DNA of 64,000 nt from Streptomyces sp. NBC_00554 (lineage in GTDB: Bacteria > Actinomycetota > Actinomycetes > Streptomycetales > Streptomycetaceae), in NCBI RefSeq assembly GCF_041431135.1, contig NZ_CP107799.1, forward strand, positions 9,130,501-9,194,500, given 5' to 3'. Positions 51,003-60,573 of this stretch are shown here, one piece after another. The notes beneath the pieces are model-generated. The model was not told where the DNA came from, searched no databases, and was given only the letters and a program-made list of their open reading frames with translations. The first letter of the stretch is position 1. The number at the start of each line of letters is the position of its first letter. The position numbers and the translations under genes were made by a program.

Positions 51003-51851
51003 TCACGCGTGGCGGCCGGGACGGTGGGCCGGATCCGGCCACGGTTCGCGGACCGCCGCGGAGACCGCCCGGGCGGTGGTGAGGACGCAGCGGTCGAACT
51101 CCGCCTCGCCGTGCTTCGCGTCGGCGTCGGTCACGTCCCGGCCCCAGACCCCGGTCTCGCTGACCTGGTCCATGCGGTAGTCCCAGAAGGAGTCGACGTC
51201 GACATGGGAGGTGGCCCGTTCCATCCGGACCAGCTCCGGCGCCAGATGCAGCATCACGGAGGTCTCGAAGAAGTTGGCGTGCATCAACGCCCGCCCGTAG
51301 GTGACGTGTCCGTCGACCTCGGGCCCCGGGTACATCGTCACGTACCCCAACGCCCTGACCCTGGCGTCCCGGTGACGGACCCTCAGTTTCTCGGCCGAGA
51401 CATCGAGCGCGCCGTTGTTCCAGATGTGCCCGTTGAGCAGGATGAACTGCCGTACCCCGGAGGCGTACAAGGAGTCGATGACGTCCTCCACCACGGCGAT
51501 CATGGTCTCGGGGCGCAGCGCAACCGTCCCGGCGAAGCCGCCGTGGGACGCGGACACCCCGAAGCTCAGGGGCGGCAGGACGGGTACGCCGGTGAGGGCG
51601 GAGACCCCCAGGGCGACGGCCTCACCGATCCGGGTGTCCACCGAGAGTGGAAGATGGGGGCCGTGCTGCTCGGTGGCGCCGACGGGGATGATGACGGCGT
51701 CCTGGGCGGCGGCGGTGGACTCGGCCTCCGGCCAGGTCAGCTCCTCCCACAGCACCGGGGAGCCGGTTCCGCCCAACTGGGCGGTGAGTCCGGGGACGTC
51801 GAGGCCGGTGGGTACGGTGCGACCGTAGGGCCCGGGAATGGTTGCGGGCAT
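51003..51851 (-). CDS. Creatininase-family amidohydrolase
   Basis: The 282-residue protein matches the creatininase/MftE family of metal-dependent amidohydrolases. Metal-site motifs are GATEQHGPHLPLSVDT (Glu, His, Asp) and LLNGHIWNNGA, with Glu in NFFETS. The family opens cyclic amides or cleaves other C-N bonds; the true creatininase residues cannot be confirmed. An AGGAGAA site precedes ATG 51851. It is encoded with a cytidine-deaminase-like protein and an amidohydrolase. Confidence 0.85.
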   Translation of the reverse strand: MPATIPGPYGRTVPTGLDVPGLTAQLGGTGSPVLWEELTWPEAESTAAAQDAVIIPVGATEQHGPHLPLSVDTRIGEAVALGVSALTGVPVLPPLSFGVSASHGGFAGTVALRPETMIAVVEDVIDSLYASGVRQFILLNGHIWNNGALDVSAEKLRVRHRDARVRALGYVTMYPGPEVDGHVTYGRALMHANFFETSVMLHLAPELVRMERATSHVDVDSFWDYRMDQVSETGVWGRDVTDADAKHGEAEFDRCVLTTARAVSAAVREPWPDPAHRPGRHA

Positions 51852-51880
51852 GGTTCTCCTCTCCTGGGGGCCGGTGGTGC

Positions 51881-52339
51881 TCACCACTGGCGTCGGCTCT
51901 TCTCGGGCAGCAGGTCGAGGGCGCGCAACGGGACGGGTTCGTCGCCGTCGACCGTGGTGACCCACACGTCGGCGTCCGGGCAGTAGTCACTGATCAGCTC
52001 GCGGCACACCCCGCAAGGGGCGATGATCCGGAACCGGCCCGCCGGCTTGATCTGCACCGAGACCACCGAGGTGATGCTCAACGGCTCCCCGGCGGGCAGG
52101 GCACCGCGGGCGGTCCCCATGGCCACCCCTTCGGCACAGATCGAACTGCGCCGGCAGGAGCCCTCCACATGGACGCCGGTGTGCACACTCCCGTCCGCCG
52201 TACGCAGCGCGGTCGCCACCTCGTGACGGCCCGACTGCCAGACCCGGGTCAACAACTCCTGGGCGATGGCGAGGAGTTCGGCGTCCGCCGCGCTCATCGA
52301 CAGCGGGGTCGGCACGGGCCAGACGTCCGTGGCGGTCAT
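51881..52339 (-). CDS. Cytidine deaminase-like zinc enzyme
   Basis: The 152-residue protein has the CDA zinc signature: CAEGVAMG (Cys ligand and catalytic Glu) and APCGVCRELI (two Cys ligands). Blasticidin-S deaminase and cytidine deaminases share it. Placed between hydrolases and an importer in a catabolic operon, it may deaminate an imported heterocycle, not salvage cytidine. ATG 52339 overlaps the amidohydrolase stop. Confidence 0.85.
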   Translation of the reverse strand: MTATDVWPVPTPLSMSAADAELLAIAQELLTRVWQSGRHEVATALRTADGSVHTGVHVEGSCRRSSICAEGVAMGTARGALPAGEPLSITSVVSVQIKPAGRFRIIAPCGVCRELISDYCPDADVWVTTVDGDEPVPLRALDLLPEKSRRQW

Positions 52340-53096
52340 GCCGGCAGGCCCAGCAGCCGGGCCATGTTGCCGCCCTCGACGAGCGCCCGGTCCTTCTCGT
52401 CCACGACCGCCTTCGCGATCTTCATGCGCTCCAGGTCGAAGTCCGAACCGGGCCACTCACTGCCCATCAGGATCTTCTCGGGCCCAAGACGTGCGTAGGC
52501 CCGCTTCACATCGCTCATCAGGGTCGCCGAAGTCTCCAGGTACACGTGCGGCTGCCGCTCGGCCACGATGATCGCCTCCGGCACGTTCCACACCGCCCCC
52601 ATGTGCGCGATGATCGTCGGCACCTCCGGGTGGTCCCGGGCGATCTCCTCGATGGCCAGCGGCGCGCAGAACGCGTCGTCGAGCGCGTTGATCAGGACCA
52701 GCAGTCCGCGCCGGGCACACGCCTCGAACACCGGATCCAGGAGCCCGTGGTCGGCGACGTGGTAACCGTGCAGACTCGGGTGCAGCTTCAGCCCCACCAG
52801 GCCCGCGTCGGCCATCCGGTCGATCTCGTCGAGCGCGTCGTCGGCCTGCGGCATCACCTGCCCGAAGCCGAAGAACCGGTCCGGGTACGCGGCCACCAGC
52901 GAGGCGATGAAGTCGTTCTCGATGCGCTGGGCGAGCGAGCACACCATCGCCATGTCCACCCCCGCGGCGTCCATCCGGTCGAGGATGCGCCGGGGCTCGA
53001 AGGGCGTGTACGGCGGCGGGGCCTGGCCCTTGCGCGCTCCGGTCAGGTAGTCCGAGCGACCGCGGACGTCCTGCGTGGTGTTGTACGCGTCGATGA

Positions 53097-53100
<4 letters not shown>
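52336..53100 (-). CDS. Amidohydrolase 2 family (TIM-barrel) protein
   Basis: The 254-residue protein belongs to the amidohydrolase-related (PF04909) group: VGLKLHPSLHGYHVAD, TIIAHMGAVWN and ILMGSEWPGSDF with the terminal Asp region. The usual N-terminal HxH is replaced by DAYNT, so one metal site may be lost, as in several decarboxylase-like members. A TTG start at 53100 overlaps the stop of the ABC ATPase gene and follows GAGGTCG. The reaction is not predictable. Confidence 0.8.
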
Positions 53101-54097
<997 letters not shown>

Positions 54098-54101
<4 letters not shown>

Positions 54102-55150
54102 GCGCTGCCTCCCTGGGAACGAGCCGTGGCACGGCCGGAGGCGGGCAGCGCGCAGGCGTCGAGATGCCCGTCGGCGCCGTGCCGCTGCCGCAGCTCAGGG
54201 CGCTCGGCGCACGCGGCGTGGACGAACGGACACCGGGGCGCGAACGCGCAGCCGGTCGGACGGTCCACGCCGGTCAGCGGACTGCCAGGGATGGTGGGCA
54301 GCCGTCGCAGGACCGGCCCGTCGATCGGTGGCACCGAACCGAGCAGCCCCATCGTGTAAGGGTGCTGAGGACGGAACAGCACCTCCTCCCGGGGCCCCTG
54401 CTCCACGATCCGCCCCGCGTACATGACGGCCACCCGGTCGGCGACCTCGGCCACGACTCCCAGGTCATGGGTGATCAGCAGTACGGCGGTGCCGTGGTCG
54501 CGCTGGACCCGCTTGAGGACCGCGAGGACCTGGGCCTGGATCGTGACGTCGAGTGCGGTGGTGGGCTCGTCCGCGATCAGCAGCGCCGGGTCGTTGGCCA
54601 GGCCCATCGCGATCATCACGCGCTGCCGCATGCCACCGGACAACTGGTGCGGGTAGGCGCGCGACGCGCGCTCCGGGCCGGCGATGCCGACCTCGCCGAG
54701 CAGTTCCACAACACGGGCCGTCGCCTGCGCGCGCGGCACGTCGCGGTGGGCGCGGATCATCTCGGAGACCTGGGCGCCCGCCCGGTGCAGGGGGTTGAGG
54801 GCGGCCAGCGCGTCCTGGAAGACGACCGCGATCTCCTTGCCGCGCACGCCACGCAACTCCCGCTCCGACGCCGCGACGAGGTCGCGTCCGCGGAAGTCTG
54901 CCGTGCCGCTGATGTGGGTGCGCGGGCCGCGGTTCAGTCCGACCAGACTCATCGCCAGGGCCGACTTGCCGGACCCCGACTCGCCTACCAGCGCCAGGAC
55001 TTCACCCTGCCGCAGGGTCAGATCCACTCCGTCCACGGCCGGCAGAGGGCCGGCCCCGACCTCGAACTGGACGTGCAGACCGCGGATTTCCAGCACGGGC
55101 GCGGACTCGGGTGTGGTCGCGTCCGGGGTGTGCTGCAGAGCGGCCGTCAC
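54098..55150 (-). CDS. Oligopeptide-type ABC transporter ATPase (DppD-like)
   Basis: The 350-residue ATPase has Walker A GESGSGKSA (Ser/Thr replaced by Ala at the last position), signature LSGGMRQR, Walker B LLIADEPTTALD, and C-terminal CAFAPRCPF. It is the second ATPase of the importer. GTG 55150 overlaps the hydrolase stop. Confidence 0.92.
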
Positions 55151-55836
55151 GAGTCGGCACCCACGGCGGCAGCCGCCGTGTGGATCAGGTCGGCCACGCG
55201 CCGCGGCCACACAAGTGTCGTGTAGTGGCTGCCCGGCACATGCTCGACGGTCGCCTTCATCCGCGCCGCCATGTCGTTCTGGATCTCAGGGCGCAGCGTG
55301 CGGTCGTCGTCGGCGACCAGGTACCAGCTGGGCAGGGTGCGCCAGGCCGGGGGACCGGACGGCTCGGTGAAGATCAGGTTCTCCGCCTTGCGGCCCTCCG
55401 CCTCTACGACGGCCCGCTGCTCGGCGGAGAGGTCGGACCCGATCTCGGCCCAGAACTCCTCGCTCGGCTCCGACTTCCACTCACCGTTCGGGCCGCGCCG
55501 CATGTACTTGGAGATCTCGGCCGGCTCGTACCGCTCGACGATCTCGTTGACGGTCTCGCCCTCGTCGGGACCGAACGCGGCGATGTACACCAGGCCCTTG
55601 ACCCGCGGGTCGCGGCCGACGTTGCTGATGACCGCGCCGCCGTAGGAGTGCCCGGCCAGCAGCACGGGACCCGTTGTCTCCGCCAGGGCGGCCGCGGTGT
55701 TGGTGACGTCGTCCGACAGCGAGGTCATCGGGTTGGTGACGGTCAACAGCCGGTGGCCGAGGGCGGTGAGCAGGGGCGCCACCGCCGACCAGGTCGTCGG
55801 CCGTCCGCCGGCACCATGGACCAGCACGATGTCCAT
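55147..55836 (-). CDS. Alpha/beta hydrolase embedded in the importer operon
   Basis: The 229-residue hydrolase has the HGAG oxyanion segment, the nucleophile in GHSYGG (about residue 66) and the C-terminal catalytic His in VPGSHYTTL. It is of the EstC/salicylate-esterase-like group often annotated simply as alpha/beta hydrolase. Its position between ATPase and permease genes suggests it cleaves the imported compound. ATG 55836 follows AAAGGA at eight bases. Confidence 0.85.
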   Translation of the reverse strand: MDIVLVHGAGGRPTTWSAVAPLLTALGHRLLTVTNPMTSLSDDVTNTAAALAETTGPVLLAGHSYGGAVISNVGRDPRVKGLVYIAAFGPDEGETVNEIVERYEPAEISKYMRRGPNGEWKSEPSEEFWAEIGSDLSAEQRAVVEAEGRKAENLIFTEPSGPPAWRTLPSWYLVADDDRTLRPEIQNDMAARMKATVEHVPGSHYTTLVWPRRVADLIHTAAAAVGADS

Positions 55837-55841
55837 ACGGG

Positions 55842-56924
55842 TCATCCTTTCCGTAGCCGCGGGTCGAGGACCGTGTAGAGCAGGTCCACCGCGTGGTTGA
55901 CCAGGGTGAACAGCAGGGCGATGGCGAGTGCGGCGCCCTGGACGACGGGGTAGTCGCGCTGGAGGACGCCCTGCACCAGCAGGCGGCCGACACCGGCGTA
56001 CGAGAAGACCGTCTCGGTGATGACCGAACCGCCGAGCAGGGACCCGAACTGGAGCCCCAGGACGGTCACGATGGGCAGCCAGGAGTTGCGCAGCACGTGA
56101 TGGCGGATCACCACGCCCTCGCTCAGGCCCTTCATCCGGGCGGTCCTGACGAAGTCGTCGTCGAGCACCTCCAGGACCGAGGCGCGCACGATCCGCGTGA
56201 TGAACCCGGCCATCGACAGCGCGAGGGTGACGGCGGGCAGGATCAGATGCTGTATCCAGGGCCACACCAGCTCGGGGCGGTCCTGGAGGATCGCGTCGAG
56301 CAGCACGAAGTTGGTCGTCGGGTGGTAGTCGAGCGAACTGGGCAGGCGGCCCAGGACCGGCAGCCAGCGCAGCCAGACGCCGAACACGACGATGCCGAGC
56401 ACCCCGAGGGCGAACCAGGGCAGCGAGAAGCTGACCGTGGCCACGGCCCGGGTCGCGGTGTCGACCCAACTGCCCTTGCGCAGCGCGGCGATCACACCTG
56501 TGACGACTCCGAGCAGGACGGCGATCGTCATCGCCGCGAGTGTCAGCTCGATCGTGGCCGGAAGGGCGTCCCCGAGCAGCCCCAGAACACTGTTGGACCC
56601 GAAGAACGAGGTGCCGAGCCGCAGATGCACCAGGTCGTTGAGGAAGGTGCCGTACTGGGTGAGCAGCGGCTGGTCGAGCCCGAGCGCCTGGTTGACGCGC
56701 GCCTCGTTCGCGGACACCTCGGCCGCGGACAGTCCGTTCCCGCCGCCCGCCGCGAGCGAGGTCGCGGGCGAGCCCGGCAGCAGGCGCATGGCGAGGAACA
56801 CCAGGCTGGCCAGCGCGAACAGCACGACGGGGATGACCGCAAGACGCCGCAGGACCAGCATGGTGACGCCCGTGGCCCACTTGGGCATGTGCAGAAACGG
56901 GGCGGCGCTCGTGGAGGCGCTCAT
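55842..56924 (-). CDS. ABC transporter permease (DppB-like)
   Basis: The 360-residue integral membrane protein has about six helices. The first is near residue 25 (LAVIPVVLFALASLVFLAMRLLPG, typical of DppB/OppB), followed by a long extracytoplasmic loop and the permease motif VRTARMKGLSE. It overlaps the DppC-like gene by ATGA. Confidence 0.92.
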   Translation of the reverse strand: MSASTSAAPFLHMPKWATGVTMLVLRRLAVIPVVLFALASLVFLAMRLLPGSPATSLAAGGGNGLSAAEVSANEARVNQALGLDQPLLTQYGTFLNDLVHLRLGTSFFGSNSVLGLLGDALPATIELTLAAMTIAVLLGVVTGVIAALRKGSWVDTATRAVATVSFSLPWFALGVLGIVVFGVWLRWLPVLGRLPSSLDYHPTTNFVLLDAILQDRPELVWPWIQHLILPAVTLALSMAGFITRIVRASVLEVLDDDFVRTARMKGLSEGVVIRHHVLRNSWLPIVTVLGLQFGSLLGGSVITETVFSYAGVGRLLVQGVLQRDYPVVQGAALAIALLFTLVNHAVDLLYTVLDPRLRKG

Positions 56925-57829
56925 GCGGCCCCCCTCGGGTCGAGCGCGTCACGCAGGTCGTCGCCGACGAAGTTGCAGGCGACGACGAACAGCAGGGTGA
57001 ACGCCGCGGGCAGGATGACCAGTCGGGGCGCGGAGTAGAGGAACTCCTGTCCCGCCTGGACCATGTATCCCCAGTCGGGCTGCGGCGGCTGGATGCCCAG
57101 TCCGAGATAGGACAGGCCGGCCGCGAAGCCGGCCGCGACCGAGAGCGTCATGACGACCTGGGCGAGCATCGGTCCTGCGATGTTCGGCAGCAGCTCCCGC
57201 GCCAGGATGCGCGGGGTGCGGGTGCCGCCGAGCCGGCAGGCGACGACGTAGTCGCGGGCCGCCTCGCGTGCCGTCAGCGCGCGGGCCAGCCGGGCCAGAC
57301 CGGGTGCGAGCGAGACGCCGATGCCGAAGACCAGGCTGACCGTGCCGGGACCGGCCACCGCCACCAGCAGGATGACGAGCAGGATGGACGGAAAAGCGAG
57401 GGCGAGATCCACGAGGCGCATCAGGACCTGCTCGACGACACCGCCGGCGTACCCGGCGATGAGCCCGATCCCGGTGCCCGCGACGGCGGCCAGCGCGGTC
57501 GCCGCGAACGACACGAGCAGCAGCGGTCGGGCGCCGTGCACGAGCCGGGCCAGCTCGTCGCGGCCCAGGTCGTCCGTGCCGAGCGGATGCCCCGAGGAGC
57601 CCAGGGGCAGCAGCGCCGACGGGGTCTGACGCAGCGGGTCGGCCTGGACCAGGAGAGGGCCGATGGCCGCCACGAGGACCAGAGCGATCAGGACGAACCA
57701 CGCCAGCATGGCCGGCCAGGACCGCGCCACCCGGCGACGGCGCAGTACGGCCAGGACGGCACGCCGTGCAGCGGGGGACGGGGGCTCGGGAGGTGGCGCG
57801 ACCCTGGTCGGAGCCGCGGTGTCAGACAC
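56921..57829 (-). CDS. ABC transporter permease (DppC-like)
   Basis: The 302-residue membrane protein has the DppC pattern: an N-terminal arm, one helix, then LGTDDLGRDELARLVHGAR and a five-helix core with the coupling loop (YVVACRLGGTRTPRIL). It overlaps genes on both sides and partners the DppB-like permease. Confidence 0.92.
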   Translation of the reverse strand: MSDTAAPTRVAPPPEPPSPAARRAVLAVLRRRRVARSWPAMLAWFVLIALVLVAAIGPLLVQADPLRQTPSALLPLGSSGHPLGTDDLGRDELARLVHGARPLLLVSFAATALAAVAGTGIGLIAGYAGGVVEQVLMRLVDLALAFPSILLVILLVAVAGPGTVSLVFGIGVSLAPGLARLARALTAREAARDYVVACRLGGTRTPRILARELLPNIAGPMLAQVVMTLSVAAGFAAGLSYLGLGIQPPQPDWGYMVQAGQEFLYSAPRLVILPAAFTLLFVVACNFVGDDLRDALDPRGAA

Positions 57830-59465
57830 TCGCTTTCTCCATGTAACAGCGGTGGTTGGACAGCGCGCTGGTGTTCATGTTCTTCACGTTCGAGCCGCTC
57901 ACCACGAGGTTGGCGAAGCAGGCCAGCATCGAGAGCACCATGTAGTCCTCCGCCCAGCGGCGCTGGATCCTGGTGTAGGCGGCCGTGCGCTGCTTGCCGT
58001 TGGGGAGGTTCTTGGCCGTCTCCAGGTCCGCCGCGAGCGAGTCGACACCGTCGAGGGTGTCCATGCCGGTGATCGTCGCGCCGTACAGCCCGGTGGGGCT
58101 GGCCATGGCGCCGACCATGTCGTTGGCGTCGGGGACGTAGGTGTTGCGCTCCCAGATCATCAGGTCGTGGTAGTCGTCGTCGCCGTCGAGCAGGCGGGTG
58201 AAGTAGGTGGCCGGGTCGACGGAGGTGGTGGACACCTTGAACCCGACGTCGGTGAGGTTCTGGGCGACGATCTGCGCGGCCTTCGGGTGCCAGGAGTCGC
58301 TGGCCGCCATCAGCCGGATGCTCCGGCCCCCCGCGCCCGCCTCGGCGATGAGCTTCTTGGCCTGGGCGGTGTCCTGGGCGCTCAGGTCGGCGAGGCTGGC
58401 GTCGTAGTCGCTCTGCGCGGGCGGGATGGCGTAGCCCCCGGGCAGGGCGCCGACGCCGTAGAACGCCTGGCTGAGGATGGCCTTACGGTCGATGGCGAGG
58501 TTGATGGCCTTGCGGACCTTGAGCTCGGGGATGCGCCGGGCGTCGATCATCATGATGGCGTTGGCGCTGTACGGCGTCTTGTAGACGGTCACCGAGTCGT
58601 CCGCGCGCAGCTGGGAGGCCGCGGAGTACGGGGTGAACTGGGTGGCCGATATGTCGCCGCTGAGCAGCGAGCTGACGATGGTCGACGGGTCCTGGACCTG
58701 GCGCAGCACCAGCCGGTCTACGGGCGGTCTGCCGAGCCGGAAGCCGTCGAAGGCCTCCAGGGTGATGGACTGGCCGGAGGTGGCGGCGGAGAAGGCGAAG
58801 GGGCCGGTGCCGACGAGGTGCTTGCCGATGTCGGCGCCGTACTTCTTCAGCGCGGCCTTGGAGATGATGCGGCCACCGATGTCGGACAGCTGGCCGAGCG
58901 TCGTCCGGTCCGGCTTCTTGAGGACCATCTTGACGGTGAGGTCGTCCGGGGCGGTCAGCGAGGCCACGTTCGCGCCGAGGTCGGACAGCGGCCGGGTGGC
59001 GCCCTTGGGAAGTGTCTTGTCGTTCTCGTCGAACTGCCGGCCCAGGCTGGCCAGCACGTCGGCGGAGGTCAGCGTGGTGCCGTCGTGGAACTTGACGCCG
59101 TCGCGCAGGGTGAAGGTGTAGGTCAGCTGGTCGCCGGAGATCGTCCAGCTCTTGGCCAGGTCCGGGGTGGGCTCGTTGGTCTCGAAGGAAATGAAGGTCA
59201 GGCCTCGACAGATGCAGTCGACGGCCATCCAGTCGCCCAACGAGGTGTAGAACGCGGGGTCGTTGACGGCGCTGGTGGCGTCGATGGCGAGCGTCAGGGT
59301 GCCGCCCTCGCCGCTTCCCCCGGCGTCGTCGGCCGCGGCACCGCAGGCGCTCAGCAGGGCGGGGAGCCCGAAGCCGACTCCCACTCCGAGGAGCCCCGCA
59401 CCGCGGAGCATGGTGCGGCGGGACACCGCGGGTGATCCATGTGACTGGTCCGGCTGGTCCGGCAT
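57822..59465 (-). CDS. Dipeptide-type substrate-binding lipoprotein (SBP family 5)
   Basis: The 547-residue protein has a twin-Arg-like signal (SRRTMLRGAG) with a lipobox ending LLSAC, then the family 5 binding fold (LAKSWTISGDQLTYTFTLRD, LVGTGPFAF, KAINLAIDRKAI). It captures the substrate for the Dpp-type importer. A GGAGGG site precedes ATG 59465. Its promoter region carries paired GGATCC boxes including a perfect ATTGGATCCAAT palindrome, so uptake is probably under the GntR regulator. Confidence 0.93.
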   Translation of the reverse strand: MPDQPDQSHGSPAVSRRTMLRGAGLLGVGVGFGLPALLSACGAAADDAGGSGEGGTLTLAIDATSAVNDPAFYTSLGDWMAVDCICRGLTFISFETNEPTPDLAKSWTISGDQLTYTFTLRDGVKFHDGTTLTSADVLASLGRQFDENDKTLPKGATRPLSDLGANVASLTAPDDLTVKMVLKKPDRTTLGQLSDIGGRIISKAALKKYGADIGKHLVGTGPFAFSAATSGQSITLEAFDGFRLGRPPVDRLVLRQVQDPSTIVSSLLSGDISATQFTPYSAASQLRADDSVTVYKTPYSANAIMMIDARRIPELKVRKAINLAIDRKAILSQAFYGVGALPGGYAIPPAQSDYDASLADLSAQDTAQAKKLIAEAGAGGRSIRLMAASDSWHPKAAQIVAQNLTDVGFKVSTTSVDPATYFTRLLDGDDDYHDLMIWERNTYVPDANDMVGAMASPTGLYGATITGMDTLDGVDSLAADLETAKNLPNGKQRTAAYTRIQRRWAEDYMVLSMLACFANLVVSGSNVKNMNTSALSNHRCYMEKASV

Positions 59466-59496
59466 GTGGCCCTCCTTGGGCACCGATCCTCAAAGA

Positions 59497-59530
59497 GTGG
59501 ATCTCATATTCGCGAAATTGGATCCAATAT
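59497..59530. promoter_or_regulatory. Paired GntR boxes upstream of the importer operon
   Basis: GGATCT at 59499-59504 and GGATCC at 59520-59525 are 21 bp apart. The second lies in the perfect palindrome ATTGGATCCAAT (59517-59528). The region is AT-rich, unlike the surrounding DNA, and is 34-65 bp upstream of the binding-protein start. Confidence 0.75.
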
Positions 59531-59610
59531 CATGCTCGGTGGTCGCAGATTCCTTCTCGTGTCCCACGCGTTAAAGGCGTGTGAACCGAGCTGTGGGAGC
59601 GCGCCGCCCG

Positions 59611-60405
59611 TCAGCGGTCGTGGCGGCGCATCAACTCCGGCCAGACCACGGGGTCATGACCGGGAACGACTTCGTAGCCGCGCTCGGCGGCGATGCTCTT
59701 GAGCCGGCGGATGGGCTCCACCGTCCGCGCGGGATCGACCCCGATGGATGCGCCGATGGCACGCTCGTGCTCGATGTTCTCGGTCAGGTCGGCGGCGTCG
59801 AAAGCGAACACGAAGCCGCCGCCGTCTGCGAGGTCCACCACGAAACTCTGGTGTCCGGGTGTGTGCCCGGCGGTCAGTACGGCGGTCACCCCGGGCGCGA
59901 TCTCCACGTCCCCGTCGGCCTGTTGCCAGTCGATACGGGGATCGTCGAAGTCGACCCGGAAGATCGAGTGGCGCTCCACCTCCGGCTGCCCCGAGAGCCC
60001 GTAGGCCAGCTCCGCGCGCTGCACGTGCACCGGCACCCGGCCCGCGAAGTGCTTCAGCCCGCCCGCATGGTCGGCGTGCAGGTGGCTGACGGCGACCGCG
60101 TGGATCGAGTCCATCGCGATGCCGGCCGCGTCAAGGGCTTCCTCCAGCGGCTCGCCCGGGCCAGGCAGGATGGGCCGGTAGGCGGGGGAGCCGTAGAAGC
60201 GGCGCCGCAGCGCGGGGTCCCGGATCAGCGCCGTGTTGAACCCGGTGTCGAGCAGCAGCCAGCCGCCGTCGCACTCCAGGAGAACGGCGGGCACCGGTTC
60301 GCGCAGCCGCTCCTCGTACGGGGCGCCGTGCACCGAAACCGACTTGGGGAGTTCCTCCCAGCCGAGCAGCAGCGGCACGATCCGCCGCACGCCCCGTAGT
60401 GTCAC
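59611..60405 (-). CDS. Metallo-beta-lactamase fold hydrolase (AHL-lactonase family)
   Basis: The 264-residue protein has the HxHxDH motif in SHLHADHAGG, TAGHTPGHQSF with the next metal His, and VPGHDPVVW. Its layout (a single-domain N-acyl homoserine lactonase-like hydrolase) suggests a lactone or ester substrate. GTG 60405 follows GGGAG at good distance; a frame extension to 60465 would start inside the operator. It lies upstream of the importer under its own paired GGATCC boxes. A role in opening a catabolic lactone is more likely than quorum quenching. Confidence 0.85.
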   Translation of the reverse strand: MTLRGVRRIVPLLLGWEELPKSVSVHGAPYEERLREPVPAVLLECDGGWLLLDTGFNTALIRDPALRRRFYGSPAYRPILPGPGEPLEEALDAAGIAMDSIHAVAVSHLHADHAGGLKHFAGRVPVHVQRAELAYGLSGQPEVERHSIFRVDFDDPRIDWQQADGDVEIAPGVTAVLTAGHTPGHQSFVVDLADGGGFVFAFDAADLTENIEHERAIGASIGVDPARTVEPIRRLKSIAAERGYEVVPGHDPVVWPELMRRHDR

Positions 60406-60457
60406 GTGTAACTCCCTGCTGGTAGACAGGATCAAGCACCAGGAGAACTGGTCTTCA

Positions 60458-60488
60458 GGATCCATAATCTAGATATTTGGATCCCAAA
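60458..60488. promoter_or_regulatory. Paired GntR boxes upstream of the lactonase-like gene
   Basis: GGATCC at 60458-60463 and GGATCC at 60479-60484 are 21 bp apart; the second is within TTTGGATCCCAAA. This is the third promoter in the locus with the same spacing. Confidence 0.7.
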
Positions 60489-60527
60489 ATGGGTTGCCGA
60501 CAAGTAAAAACGCCCGCACACGGCGAA

Positions 60528-60565
60528 CGCCTCTGTGCCCCCGGGCGAGCGGAGGCACAGAGGCG
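60528..60565. terminator. Hairpin terminator after the GH30 gene
   Basis: CGCCTCTGTGCC (60528-60539) pairs perfectly with GGCACAGAGGCG (60554-60565) across a 14-base loop. It ends the minus-strand glycosidase transcript before the GntR-boxed promoter. Confidence 0.75.
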
Positions 60566-60573
60566 AGCGATGA

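Noticed and set aside
59611..60405. Quorum-quenching lactonase.
   Set aside because: The paired GGATCC boxes place it in the catabolic regulon; the fold alone does not establish acyl-homoserine lactone as substrate.
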